A stretch of 40,917 nt of DNA from Calothrix sp. CSU_2_0. Its GTDB lineage: Bacteria > Cyanobacteriota > Cyanobacteriia > Cyanobacteriales > Nostocaceae. This document shows positions 33,300-40,917 of this stretch, one piece after another (the first letter of the stretch is position 1; each line of letters starts with the position of its first letter). A program made the position numbers and the translations under genes. A model generated the notes under the pieces. It had not been told where the DNA came from and ran no database searches. It worked only from the letters and a program-made list of their open reading frames with translations. Location of the stretch: the NCBI GenBank assembly GCA_012034595.1, contig JAAUPE010000054.1, positions 1-40,917 on the forward strand, in the 5' to 3' direction.

Positions 33300-34583
33300 C
33301 TAAGCTAATGCTGCCACAGGAACCTGAATATGGGGATATAGAGGAAAGCGATCGCACAATGCCGCAACCCGACGTTTGCAATCTTCGGTGACTGCATCGG
33401 CATCGGGATTTGTAAGGCGATCGCTAATAATATTGGCAATCTCGGTAAATTCCGTAGTGCCCATTCCCCTTGTGGTCATTGCTGGGGAACCCAGACGCAA
33501 ACCACTGGTGACAAATGGCGATTCGGGGTCAAATGGCACTGTATTCTTGTTTGCTGTGATATTTACCGTACTAACTAATTGGTCGGCGACTTTACCCGTC
33601 ATCTTCACACTACGTAAATCCACTAACATTAAATGGTTGTCAGTACCATTCGATACGATTTTCAAACCGCGTTGCTGCAATTGACCAGCCATTGCACGGG
33701 CATTTTCGATGACTTGGGCAGAATAGGTTTTAAATTCTGGTTTCAAAGCTTCGCCAAAAGCTACAGCTTTACCCGCAATTACATGTTCCAATGGACCGCC
33801 TTGAGTCCCTGGGAACACCGCTTTATCAAGCTTTTTACCCAATTCAGCATCACGAGTCAAAATCAAACCACCACGGGGACCACGCAGGGTTTTGTGGGTA
33901 GTAGTTGTCACCACATCACAATAGGAGATGGGGCTAGGATGGTGTCCGGTGGCAACTAATCCAGCGATATGGGCAATATCTGCAAGTAAGTAAGCACCAA
34001 TTTCATCCGCGATCGCTCGGAATTTGGCAAAATCTATCACACGTGGATAGGCAGAATAACCGCAAATTAAGAGCTTAGGACGCTCCCTAAGCGCCTGCTC
34101 TCGGATTTGCTCGTAGTCGAGTTGTTCGGTTTCCTGACTCACACCGTAGTGGGATACTTGGAACCATTTTCCGGAGACATTTACCGGGGAACCGTGGGTC
34201 AAGTGTCCACCGTGGGACAAGTCCATACCCATAATTTTGTCACCGGGTTCCAGGAGAGTCAGGAACACGGCGAAATTTGCTTGGGCACCGGAATGGGGTT
34301 GGACGTTGGCATGTGCCGCTCCAAACAGTTGTTTTGCCCTGTCGATCGCGATTTGTTCGATTTTATCGATGTATTCGCAACCACCGTAATAACGCTTTCC
34401 GGGTAAACCTTCAGCGTATTTGTTGGTAAGTACGGAGCCTTGAGCCGCGAGTACGGCTGCTGAGGTAAAGTTTTCACTAGCGATAAGTTCTAAGTGATCG
34501 CGTTGACGTTGCAGTTCGTCGTTAATTAAATCAGCAACAGCAGGATCGGAATTTGCAAGAAAGTCAGAATTTGTTTTACTCAC
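33300..34583 (-). CDS. glyA: Serine hydroxymethyltransferase
   Basis: Converts serine and tetrahydrofolate to glycine and 5,10-methylenetetrahydrofolate, and also serves the photorespiratory glycine cycle. At 427 residues it is full length, with LIASENFTS (33-41), [14 protein letters not shown] (55-68), QPHSGAQAN (95-103), the DIAHIAG segment and the PLP lysine Lys231 in [14 protein letters not shown]. Gly-rich TRGMGTTEF lies near the C-terminus. Together with purN in this window it belongs to one-carbon metabolism, though the genes are far apart. The start at 34583 gives the standard MSKTNSDFL head. Confidence 0.96.
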   Translation of the reverse strand: MSKTNSDFLANSDPAVADLINDELQRQRDHLELIASENFTSAAVLAAQGSVLTNKYAEGLPGKRYYGGCEYIDKIEQIAIDRAKQLFGAAHANVQPHSGAQANFAVFLTLLEPGDKIMGMDLSHGGHLTHGSPVNVSGKWFQVSHYGVSQETEQLDYEQIREQALRERPKLLICGYSAYPRVIDFAKFRAIADEIGAYLLADIAHIAGLVATGHHPSPISYCDVVTTTTHKTLRGPRGGLILTRDAELGKKLDKAVFPGTQGGPLEHVIAGKAVAFGEALKPEFKTYSAQVIENARAMAGQLQQRGLKIVSNGTDNHLMLVDLRSVKMTGKVADQLVSTVNITANKNTVPFDPESPFVTSGLRLGSPAMTTRGMGTTEFTEIANIISDRLTNPDADAVTEDCKRRVAALCDRFPLYPHIQVPVAALA

Positions 34584-34959
34584 AAGTACTACCCTTGAAT
34601 AATTTAGCGAAACCTTGAATTAAGCCACTTGGGCAAGTTTAGTTACATCTATAATGAAACTAAGTTTTATGGCTTTATGCAGATGGCTATGTAAAGCTCG
34701 GCGTAAACAATGATATCGTTCTTTTTAGGTTTCAGTGCTAACTTTTTCACTCCTAAAATCCTTGATAAGTATTAGTGTGTACTTTTGTTCCTGAAGATGA
34801 GTCAAAGCTATACAGGGATGGATGTAGATATGTGTGAATCTTGACTAAAATTGGGATTTTCAACGTAAAATATCGATCTAGATACAAAATAGCCACAAAT
34901 AATATAGTTGGTTTAAGTTTGAGCTAAGTACCGATCGCTGATATTGAGGAGGGATTGGG
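34584..34959. other. Intergenic region upstream of glyA and the five-cysteine gene
   Basis: A stretch of 376 bases between divergent genes, no reading frame of note. The glyA promoter and leader must lie in its left part. I did not recognise a glycine or tetrahydrofolate riboswitch. Confidence 0.55.
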
Positions 34960-35157
34960 ATGCTAGCAATCTTAACTGACAATCAAATACTTCTTCCCTG
35001 TCAAGTTTGTCAATCGTGCTTGCTCGCAGATGCTAGTGGAAAACCCCGTTGGCGTGAAGGGCAACTAGGCTGTGGTCAAGCTATAAGTAAAATTACGGAA
35101 GAACAACCCGAACAGTTTCAGTGCATAATGGGTTTTCGGATTGTCAAAATCAAATAA
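34960..35157 (+). CDS. Small five-cysteine hypothetical protein
   Basis: A 65-residue soluble protein with Cys14, Cys17, Cys20, Cys38 and Cys55, arranged C-x2-C-x2-C...GCG...QC. This looks like a small metal-binding (zinc or iron-sulfur) or thiol-based module, though the order matches no family I can name. An unusually strong GAGGAGGG lies eight bases before the ATG at 34960, which argues that the gene is real and well translated. It is followed 85 bases later by the Tic20-like gene on the same strand. Function unknown. Confidence 0.7.
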   Translation: MLAILTDNQILLPCQVCQSCLLADASGKPRWREGQLGCGQAISKITEEQPEQFQCIMGFRIVKIK

Positions 35158-35242
35158 TTTCCGTAATTAGAAATAATAACTAACTGCGTTATTCTAGGGA
35201 TATCACAAACTCTATTTTGATAATTTCACAGGAGAACGCAGG

Positions 35243-35719
35243 ATGACTTGGCGCGGTACAACAACGGTTCCCGACCGAATTTTTGCATCTTTACCTTACT
35301 TGCTTCCCCTCGTAGATGTTTTGGTGTTCGGGGCATCTTTATTTGCCCAATTTCCAGCCTTAAGTTTTCTTTTCATTCCCCTATTACCAGTTATCGCGAT
35401 TTACAGAGCGATTCCTTTTGGTAGCTTAGTAGTATTTTTCGCATTGTTCTTTTTGGTAGTCCGAAACGAAAAAATTCCTCACTTTATCCGCTTCAACACA
35501 ATGCAAGCAATTCTATTAGACATTGTAATTGTGCTGTGTTCGTATTTAATTCGCTTAATTGGGGTTGTACCGGGGGCTAATTTTGCAATCCAGACTTTAT
35601 CGACAACTATTTTTCTGGGAATTGTCGGTTGTGCTGTGTATTCGATTGTGAATTCGTTGATGGGAAAATACGCAGAAATTCCGGCTGTTTCCGATGCGGT
35701 TTATATGCAAGTGCGCTAG
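35243..35719 (+). CDS. Tic20-like (Ycf60) membrane protein
   Basis: A 158-residue protein with four predicted membrane spans (about 15-35, 40-72, 88-110 and 118-140). PDRIFASLPYLLPLVDVL at the start and the connecting stretch VVRNEKIPHFIRFNTMQAILLDI are characteristic of the Tic20 family. In chloroplasts Tic20 is a channel component of the inner-envelope import complex; the role of the cyanobacterial ancestor is unclear. AGGAG lies about nine bases before the ATG. It may be cotranscribed with the small cysteine-rich gene upstream. Confidence 0.92.
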   Translation: MTWRGTTTVPDRIFASLPYLLPLVDVLVFGASLFAQFPALSFLFIPLLPVIAIYRAIPFGSLVVFFALFFLVVRNEKIPHFIRFNTMQAILLDIVIVLCSYLIRLIGVVPGANFAIQTLSTTIFLGIVGCAVYSIVNSLMGKYAEIPAVSDAVYMQVR

Positions 35720-35745
35720 GAGTCAATCAAAAGATGATGCTAGTA

Positions 35746-36519
35746 TTAGCGTGCCATAACTGTATTTTCTAAGCGACCAATGCCTTCAATTTCCACCCGT
35801 ACCTTATCACCTAAATGTAATGCACCAACTCCAACTGGTGTACCCGTGAGTACCACATCCCCAGGTAAAAGTGTCATTACTTGACTGATATAAGACACCA
35901 AAAAATCGGGTGAAAATACCATCTGGTCAATACATGCCGATTGTACAGGTTTAGCATCATCGTTTAAAAAGGTCTGTAAGCGCGCACCGGGATTTAATTC
36001 GCGGACAATCCAAGGACCAAGTGGACAAAAAGTGTCAAAACCCTTTGCCCTTGTCCATTGTCCATCTCTCGATTGTAAATCCCGTGCCGTTACATCATTG
36101 GCGATTGTATAGCCCCAAATCTTCGTTTGGGCTTCCTCCAGGGTGCAATTTGAAGCGCGATCGCCAATCACCAATGCCAATTCTCCCTCATAATCAACAC
36201 GCTGCGATTGAGGAGGATAGAGAATTTCTGCTTCTGAAGCAATAATCGTAGTCGCAGGCTTGATAAATATTAATGGTTCTGCTGGTACTTCCGACTTCAT
36301 TTCTGCCGCATGATCGGCATAATTTTTTCCCACAGCCACAATTTTAGAAGGGGCACAAGGAGCCAGAATCTGATAAGCATCTGAAGAAAAGGTTAAATCT
36401 GTGGGTTGTCCTTGTAACCAGGGTGGAGCGTCCAACAATTGCACTTCAAGCGATAGTTGAAGCAATCCATAATAAATTTGTCCTTCTTGATTTTGAACCC
36501 GCACATAGCGTTGTGCCAT
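35746..36519 (-). CDS. Fumarylacetoacetate hydrolase family protein
   Basis: An FAH-fold hydrolase or decarboxylase of 257 residues from the ATG at 36519. Family motifs are AVGKNYADHAAEM, LIFIKPATT, DYEGELALVIGDRA with the metal-binding acidic residues, GYTIANDVTARDLQ, KGFDTFCPLGPWI and GTPVGVGAL. Members act on beta-diketo acids, oxaloacetate or acylpyruvates; the substrate cannot be told here. The frame is open 40 codons further upstream to 36639, but that part is made of small hairpin repeats and is probably not coding. It converges with the Tic20-like gene and diverges from rpsF. Confidence 0.9.
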   Translation of the reverse strand: MAQRYVRVQNQEGQIYYGLLQLSLEVQLLDAPPWLQGQPTDLTFSSDAYQILAPCAPSKIVAVGKNYADHAAEMKSEVPAEPLIFIKPATTIIASEAEILYPPQSQRVDYEGELALVIGDRASNCTLEEAQTKIWGYTIANDVTARDLQSRDGQWTRAKGFDTFCPLGPWIVRELNPGARLQTFLNDDAKPVQSACIDQMVFSPDFLVSYISQVMTLLPGDVVLTGTPVGVGALHLGDKVRVEIEGIGRLENTVMAR

Positions 36520-36572
36520 ATAGCCAATATCCTTAACCAAATATTTTTTAAACTCCAATTCTCCTGCGAAGA

Positions 36573-36648
36573 CGCTATCCCTAGCGCGATACTTACGCCA
36601 ACGCGATGATACATTAGACCCTGAAAGGGTAGCACCCACCTGAAGGTG
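36573..36648. repeat. Cluster of three small hairpins
   Basis: CGCTA/TAGCG (36573-36586), ACCCT/AGGGT (36618-36630) and CACC/GGTG (36637-36648) follow one another in the divergent spacer between the FAH-family gene and rpsF. They look like a composite of short palindromic repeats. Confidence 0.45.
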
Positions 36649-36818
36649 AACGCGAAAACGACTTTCCGATTAAGTATGGTCAGTAAGACATTAGTTAACT
36701 TGATTTTGACGTTTTTGACTTTTTTGTAAGGTTAGCACGTCCAGTTTGCTCGGATCGAGATAACCAAATCAAATCGAAAAGCTGATAAGATTGTAAGTCC
36801 TTGCTGCATCCGATGTTG

Positions 36819-36842
36819 TTTGCTTGTATATTCGCAAGCAAA
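36819..36842 (+). promoter_or_regulatory. Leader hairpin upstream of rpsF
   Basis: TTTGCTTG (36819-36826) pairs with CAAGCAAA (36835-36842), ending 41 bases before the rpsF ATG. Leaders of rpsF operons in several phyla are bound by S6-S18, but the consensus of that motif could not be confirmed here. Confidence 0.35.
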
Positions 36843-36883
36843 ACCATCCGCAGCCATTTTGTCCAAAAGGAGATAATTCGACC

Positions 36884-37240
36884 ATGCAAACCGTTTACGA
36901 AACAATGTACATTCTCCGTCCTGACCTTGGAGATGAACAAGTAGAGCAAAATATTAGCAAATACGAGAATTTTCTCCGCGAACAAGGAGCGCAAAATATC
37001 GAGATTCAAAATCGCGGTAAACGTCGTCTCGCTTATGAAATCGGTAAAAACCGTGATGGCATCTATATTCAGATGAACTATTTCAACGGTGGAAATGCGA
37101 TCGCACCAATGGAACGCTTAATGCGTCTGAGTGAAGAAGTTATTCGCTACTTGACCATCAAGCAAAATATTCCTAACGCTGAAGCTGCTACAACTGAAGA
37201 GGTAGCATCCGAGGAAGTTGAAGTCGTCGCGGCTGTATAG
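36884..37240 (+). CDS. rpsF: 30S ribosomal protein S6
   Basis: S6 binds 16S rRNA with S18 in the platform of the small subunit. The 118-residue protein starts [20 protein letters not shown]; the frame is open 20 codons upstream, but AAAAGGAGATAA lies just before the ATG at 36884. Core features are [15 protein letters not shown] and YIQMNYF, and the C-terminal part has [14 protein letters not shown]. It ends in an acidic and Val-rich tail ([12 protein letters not shown]), common in cyanobacterial S6. No rpsR or ssb gene follows, so it is not in the common rpsF-ssb-rpsR arrangement. Confidence 0.96.
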   Translation: MQTVYETMYILRPDLGDEQVEQNISKYENFLREQGAQNIEIQNRGKRRLAYEIGKNRDGIYIQMNYFNGGNAIAPMERLMRLSEEVIRYLTIKQNIPNAEAATTEEVASEEVEVVAAV

Positions 37241-37297
37241 AGTTTTCACGAACCTTAACAAAAGGGATAGGGCTGTTTAAATTTTAAGCAGTGGTAG

Positions 37298-37316
37298 GGG
37301 TGGGGTCTTCCCGCCC
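37298..37316. repeat. GGGTGGG/CCCGCCC palindrome
   Basis: GGGTGGG (37298-37304) faces CCCGCCC (37310-37316), pairing with one G-T wobble. It is a third, diverged member of the palindrome family at 1991 and 14291, downstream of rpsF. No T-tract follows. Confidence 0.6.
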
Positions 37317-37484
37317 TGATAATATACTTCTAAGTAAGAACGTAAAAAGAAAAGTAAAAAATTTTGTTTTTACCCTCTCATAACCTCGTAGGGAATGTTA
37401 AATTAGCAATTACTTGCCAAAAGTAGTATGACCGCAGTTATACCTTAGAGTGGTAAAGATTTTTAATGGGAGCAAGAACCCACT

Positions 37485-38045
37485 GTGAGCCAAACTGATA
37501 ACTCCACAATCCAAGCTCTCTCTACGGAGGTATCGAAGTTGCGACAAGAACTGCAACTTCGCGATCAACTCGTGCAACAACTGTCGCAAGAGTTGTTTCG
37601 ACTGGTAAAGGGTAATACCAACTTTATGCCTGTCCCGGAAGTTTCAGAGCGTCATCAAACCCAAGTTCAAGCCTTACGCGAACAGTTACAAGCTGTCGAA
37701 CAGCAAGTAACTTTTTATCAAGACCAAATTACATCCCGCGACACCGAGATTTACCAACTGCGACAAACAGTTCAAGAACTTAGCGATCGCAGTCGCATGT
37801 TAGAGCAGGTAGTTCAAGAATTACCTCAAATTTACCGTCGTAAATTTGAAGAAAGGATGACTCCTGTGCGGGAAAAAGTTGCAACGCTACAACGGGAAAA
37901 CCGTCAGTTACAAGCTGAACTGCAAAGCGTTAGCTATCGTTTGGCTCTCAAGACTCGCACGGCAACCCATAGCGGGATTGATTTACCTAGCTTTCCACGT
38001 CTAGCATCTCCCCCAGGAAATGCATCACCAATTCCCAATGCCTAA
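37485..38045 (+). CDS. Coiled-coil hypothetical protein
   Basis: A 186-residue soluble protein dominated by coiled coil: heptad-rich stretches cover about residues 8-45, 60-110 and 120-152 (STEVSKLRQELQLRDQ, QALREQLQAVEQQV, LQRENRQLQAELQSV). A short non-helical break, VKGNTNFMPVPE, separates the first from the second. The C-terminal 30 residues are Pro/Ser-rich and disordered. The start is GTG 37485, reading MSQTDNSTIQAL; no better ATG lies upstream. No domain of known activity is present, so a structural or scaffolding role is possible. It stands alone after rpsF. Confidence 0.82.
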   Translation: MSQTDNSTIQALSTEVSKLRQELQLRDQLVQQLSQELFRLVKGNTNFMPVPEVSERHQTQVQALREQLQAVEQQVTFYQDQITSRDTEIYQLRQTVQELSDRSRMLEQVVQELPQIYRRKFEERMTPVREKVATLQRENRQLQAELQSVSYRLALKTRTATHSGIDLPSFPRLASPPGNASPIPNA

Positions 38046-38236
38046 TAGAATTGTTACTTAAATTAATTTCTGCCTAAATTTAGCTTTTGTCACCAAAAGT
38101 TCAAAAGTTGGCGTTCTCTAATTAATTGCTCGCTAAGACTGGCTTCGCACTCACTCAAATAAATTCGCTCAAATTATAGATTTTGCTTGAACTTAATTCA
38201 AGCGATCGCAATTCAATAATAATTATTGAAACAGGG
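38046..38236. other. Left part of a 320-base spacer
   Basis: AT-rich bases with one GCGATCGC at about 38203 and no gene. The remaining part of the spacer, to 38370, is the structured IS-like end described next. Confidence 0.5.
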
Positions 38237-38370
38237 TGACATACTCCCACACTGACAGCAAGCTGTACAGTATGGGCTTCTCAACCAATCCAGCTATTGC
38301 TGTGCATAGGCGTTGAGCTTTGTTTTAAGCCCAGAGAATCCCCTACCGCAGACTATGAATTTCTTATCTT
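38237..38370 (-). ncRNA. Orphan IS200/IS605-like right end with omega-RNA-like folding
   Basis: On the minus strand this block ends with a hairpin (CCCATACTG, 38276-38268, and CAGTGTGGG, 38254-38246) followed by AGTATGTCA, the layout of IS605-type right ends. Before it lie nested stems: GGGCTT/AAGCCC (38327-38332 with 38274-38279), CTCAAC/GTTGAG (38312-38317 with 38280-38285) and inner CAGC/GCTG (38291-38302). The GGG at 38274-38276 is shared by two stems, so a pseudoknot or switch is possible. No tnpB is near. It resembles a TnpB guide RNA without its protein. Transcription is not shown. Confidence 0.4.
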
Positions 38371-38731
38371 ATGGGGCTTGAACTGCTACAACTTTAGTCT
38401 CAGTGTTAGCAACATCAACAGCTTGTTCGTAAGAATCAAAAATTTCAAATACTGAATCAAGTTGAGTTAATTCTAAAACCAACCTTACGGATGTCTTCAC
38501 ATTACATAGAACTAAACGACATCCATTTTGGCGTGCAGTTTTCAACCCATTGACTAAGGGAACTAAACCTGAACTATCCATAAAATTCACTTCTGCTAGG
38601 TCAATTACCCAAAGCTGATTTGCATCGGATGCAATTTTACTCATTTTTTCGTTCAAAGCAATGCCACTTTGCAAATCGATCCGTTCTACTGGTTTAAACA
38701 AAACGACTTGAGATTCTGATGGAAGATTCAT
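38369..38731 (-). CDS. STAS-domain protein, anti-sigma-factor antagonist type
   Basis: A 120-residue single STAS domain of the SpoIIAA/RsbV type. The phosphorylatable serine lies in FMDSSGL (Ser53), preceded by the strand LWVIDLAEV and followed by GLKTARQNGCRLVLCNV. Such proteins release partners from anti-sigma factors or serve in partner-switching networks, controlled by a kinase and a PP2C phosphatase. Neither is encoded here. The C-terminal tail (TETKVVAVQAP) is an unstructured addition. Its stop codon touches the edge of the structured IS-like end, and a long AT-rich spacer lies upstream. Confidence 0.92.
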   Translation of the reverse strand: MNLPSESQVVLFKPVERIDLQSGIALNEKMSKIASDANQLWVIDLAEVNFMDSSGLVPLVNGLKTARQNGCRLVLCNVKTSVRLVLELTQLDSVFEIFDSYEQAVDVANTETKVVAVQAP

Positions 38732-39368
38732 GAATTTAATGGGTAGTTGAAATATTTAACAAAAACAGAAAAATCACATAAATACTACTTTTCTATCAAC
38801 ATTAAAGTTATCCTTCGATCCGGAAATCTCGGATTAGAGAAAGATAATCTTTGATACAAATAGATTCAGTATTAACGCTGTATAAATTGTCTTAGCTTAC
38901 CCTCCAATATATGCATAAGAGAACATGAATTTCAGTAACATGTATATCTTTTACGAAATTTTTATAAATTACTAGTACTTTTATGAAGTTTTTATAAATA
39001 ATCAATATTTTTTCTAAGTAATGATACTGGGGAAAGTCAATCACTTAGAACAGAGGAGTTATTAATCATACTTAAAGTAAATGTCTATATTCTTAAAAAG
39101 TATTTATTTACTTGAGAAAAAATTTATATTAATTGCGATCGCGATAAACACTTAGAACTAATAGCTACATAAAATATTTAGTCACAAATTTAAATTTTCA
39201 TATTTTTTTAGTAAAAAACAGTACATATAGTCTTTGCTGACAAGAAGCTAATGGAAAAACGAATATCGGCAGCCAAAAAAGAAAATGAGGAATAAATTGA
39301 TTGACACCTTACGTAAAAAACGGTCAGAATAGAGGAAACGTAAAAAAATGTAAAGATGGCGGTGTTGG
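38732..39368. other. 637-base AT-rich divergent spacer
   Basis: No gene on either strand. Contains near-identical neighbours ACGAAATTTTTATAAATTACTAG and a second TTTTTATAAAT copy at about 38950-39000, a GCGATCGCG near 39136, and the candidate promoter at 39301. It must carry the promoters of the STAS gene and of the DedA gene. Confidence 0.55.
39301..39330 (+). promoter_or_regulatory. Candidate sigma-70 promoter of the DedA gene
   Basis: TTGACA at 39301-39306 is a perfect -35 box; CAGAAT at 39325-39330, 18 bases further, matches four of six -10 positions. The start codon is 38 bases further on, which fits a short leader. Confidence 0.35.
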
Positions 39369-39998
39369 ATGTCGTTGGAATTTATTTCATTGGAAAACAT
39401 CCAAGAAATTGCTCATAATTACGGATATTGGGCAATTTTTGTCGGAATTTTATTAGAAAATTTAGGTATACCGATTCCTGGAGAAACCGTAACGATAGTT
39501 GGGGGATTTCTCGCCGGAAGTAAGGAACTTAGTTACTGGCTAGTTTTGGCTGATGCGGTTGCTGGAGCCACTATTGGTGGAATTTGCGGCTATTGGATTG
39601 GTCGTATTGGTGGCTGGTCTTTGTTGGTGGGACTGGGTAGACTTTTGCGTATTTCCGAACCGCGAATTTTAACTATTAAAGATAAATTTAGTGAAAACGG
39701 CTCTAAAACCGTTTTTTTTGGGAGATTTTTTGCCTTATTAAGAATTTTTGCCGCCCCACTTGCAGGTATAGTCGAGATGCCATTTTGGAAGTTTTTTCTC
39801 GTCAATTTGGCAGGTGCGACAGCTTGGGGTAGTGTAATGGTGACTCTAGCTTACTTTGCTGGCAAAGTTGTATCTCTCGAACAATTGGTTGCTTGGGTAA
39901 GTCAGTTTGCTTTAGTCGCGGTATTGATTTTGGTTGCTGCGATCGCAATTCCCCTGTGGTTAGAATCGCGTCAGGAGAAAGTGGGAACTGGGGAATAG
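39369..39998 (+). CDS. DedA family membrane protein
   Basis: A 209-residue protein of the DedA (SNARE-associated) family, with re-entrant loops and about four spans. Hallmarks are ENLGIPIPGE (about 30-39), the glycine-rich AVAGATIGGICGYWIGRIGG, and GRFFALLRIFAAPLAGI (117-133) with the conserved Gly-Arg-Phe and Arg. Recent work links the family to flipping of undecaprenyl phosphate or phospholipids; bacterial members support envelope homeostasis. ATG 39369 is the first Met. The gene converges on the HEAT-repeat gene, with a palindromic repeat between their ends. Confidence 0.93.
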   Translation: MSLEFISLENIQEIAHNYGYWAIFVGILLENLGIPIPGETVTIVGGFLAGSKELSYWLVLADAVAGATIGGICGYWIGRIGGWSLLVGLGRLLRISEPRILTIKDKFSENGSKTVFFGRFFALLRIFAAPLAGIVEMPFWKFFLVNLAGATAWGSVMVTLAYFAGKVVSLEQLVAWVSQFALVAVLILVAAIAIPLWLESRQEKVGTGE

Positions 39999-40020
39999 AG
40001 AATTGGGCATTTTAATTTCA

Positions 40021-40062
40021 GGGCAAACAGCCGTTTATTTCAGGGCAAACAGCCGTTTGCCC
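40021..40062. terminator. GGGCAAAC palindrome with partial tandem copy
   Basis: A complete hairpin GGGCAAAC-AGCC-GTTTGCCC lies at 40043-40062, preceded by a partial tandem copy (40021-40036). It sits between the convergent DedA and HEAT genes, three bases from the HEAT stop codon. It is the same palindrome as at 5027 and may terminate both genes. Confidence 0.6.
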
Positions 40063-40065
40063 CTA

Positions 40066-40824
40066 CTAAAACCATCCCTCCTGTTCCAGGGTTTCAATCA
40101 TTTGTAACCCTCTCGTGTCTCCCACACCTAAAATTGCGGCTTTTGCATCTTCACGCACTCCTAAATCACTATCTTCAGCGAAGATTTGAATCAAAGCATC
40201 AATAGCAGTGGCATAGACTACATTTGAAGGTAATTCGCGACAGAGTTGTCCTATTGCCCAAGCACAGTTACTACGAACTGCGGCTACCCTATCTTGTACC
40301 AAGGCTGAGATTAAGGGTGGAATTGCCCCAACAACCGATTCATAACCAACATCAACCATTTGTGCCAAAGCTGTCGCTGCCCAGAGTCGCACTGCGGGAA
40401 TGTCTGTTTTCAGGGCATCAGTGAGGGGTATCAAACTTCTGCGATCGCGACAATTTCCCAATGCCCAAACTACACCTTTGCGAACATAACCATTCCAGTC
40501 ATTATTTAACTTCGCAATCAGTGGTTCTACAGCATCCGCACTGGGATTACGTCCAATCCCATAAGCTGCACTCACCCTGACTAGAGGGCAAGTATCTGTC
40601 AACAAATTGATTAAATAGGGGATTGCTCGCCCATCTTCAATGTCACAAAAAGCACGTGCCGCCAGCATTCGTTGCTGTGGCTGAGGACTCACAAGTAGCG
40701 CTAGCATCTCCTCTGGGTCGGGTTTAGGAACCTCTGATTCATGAGTCAAAGGCTCAATTTTATCCAGGGGGCTTTCTAGCTCGGCTTCCGCATCAAGTAA
40801 GCTGAGATCGTCTTCATCATACAT
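40066..40824 (-). CDS. HEAT-repeat protein (PBS lyase-like)
   Basis: A 252-residue soluble protein. After an acidic head (MYDEDDLSLLDAEAELES) come about six HEAT/PBS-lyase-type repeats of 30-35 residues, for example LVRVSAAYGIGR, YVRKGVVWALGN, AVRLWAATALAQ, AVRSNCAWAIGQL and GVREDAKAAILGV. Cyanobacterial relatives include phycobilin lyases (CpcE/F, IaiH type) and scaffold proteins. The ERGAI-like lyase signature is not clear and no phycobiliprotein gene is near, so a lyase role cannot be claimed. The stop codon is three bases from a palindromic repeat. Confidence 0.88.
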   Translation of the reverse strand: MYDEDDLSLLDAEAELESPLDKIEPLTHESEVPKPDPEEMLALLVSPQPQQRMLAARAFCDIEDGRAIPYLINLLTDTCPLVRVSAAYGIGRNPSADAVEPLIAKLNNDWNGYVRKGVVWALGNCRDRRSLIPLTDALKTDIPAVRLWAATALAQMVDVGYESVVGAIPPLISALVQDRVAAVRSNCAWAIGQLCRELPSNVVYATAIDALIQIFAEDSDLGVREDAKAAILGVGDTRGLQMIETLEQEGWF

Positions 40825-40880
40825 AAATCCAAATTACCATTACGAACCGTCATTTTGCATAGGATTTTAGATTTTAAGTT

Positions 40881-40917
40881 GGGGATTGGGCATAGGGCAT
40901 TGGGGCATTGGGGATTG
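40881..40917. repeat. Heptamer-type repeats at the window end
   Basis: Tandem GGGGATT, GGGCATA and GGGGCATT units, cut by the window edge. This is the complement type of the CCCAATG/CCCAATT array at 18672. Confidence 0.8.

Noticed and set aside
40066-40824. Phycobilin lyase assignment for the HEAT protein
   Set aside because: HEAT repeats alone do not show lyase function, and no phycobiliprotein gene is in the window.
1-40917. tRNA or rRNA genes
   Set aside because: No cloverleaf with a GGTTCGA-type T-arm or conserved rRNA segment was recognised by eye; a covariance search was not possible.

Overview
The window comes from a filamentous, probably heterocyst-forming cyanobacterium of the Nostocales. 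The evidence is the dense scatter of the HIP1 palindrome GCGATCGC, long arrays of seven-base tandem repeats between genes, a complete fraC-fraD-fraE septal-junction operon, and typical cyanobacterial families (Tic20-like protein, DUF3593, VTE5-like prenol kinase, cyanobacterial-type IlvA with two ACT-like domains). No rRNA or tRNA gene and no CRISPR array was seen. Overall composition is AT-rich, and intergenic spaces are wide and full of repeats.

Layout. 1-7.5 kb: two uncharacterised proteins, an S66 LD-carboxypeptidase with a glycosyltransferase upstream of it, a secreted DUF2141 protein, a transposase-less IS200/IS605-type remnant lying against the 3' end of purN, a secreted hypothetical protein and an orphan sugar ABC permease. 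7.9-11.4 kb: a pentapeptide-repeat protein and the fraCDE operon on the minus strand. 11.8-16.9 kb: a P-loop protein made of two fused CobA/BtuR-like halves, a universal stress protein, leucyl aminopeptidase, a 37-residue membrane miniprotein and small conserved proteins. 16.9-21.4 kb: a 1.3 kb repeat-rich spacer with a three-way-junction sequence, a secreted Tyr/Asn/Gly-rich repeat protein, a prenol kinase, yidD, a VanX-type dipeptidase and two small ATACCAATT-bounded elements. 21.4-23.9 kb: a UDP-sugar pair (UDP-xylose synthase-like enzyme and UDP-glucose dehydrogenase).

23.9-31.5 kb is a restriction-modification and toxin-antitoxin island. It starts with a cytosine-methyltransferase stub joined to a csaB fragment truncated at both ends. 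A controller-endonuclease-methyltransferase set with convergent R and M genes follows, then 80-bp HIP1-bearing repeats, an orphan cysteine-less MqsA-like antitoxin, a frameshifted second antitoxin, and a second methyltransferase-endonuclease pair. The second methyltransferase appears to carry a one-base deletion that cuts off a 260-residue C-terminal extension.

31.6-40.9 kb returns to housekeeping genes: ilvA and glyA facing each other across a perfect hairpin, a five-cysteine miniprotein, a Tic20-like protein, an FAH-family hydrolase, rpsF, a coiled-coil protein, a STAS-domain protein with a second transposase-less structured IS200/IS605-like end at its 3' border, a DedA protein and a HEAT-repeat protein. 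A theme across the window is that repeat elements sit exactly at gene ends: several stop codons lie inside or next to repeats.
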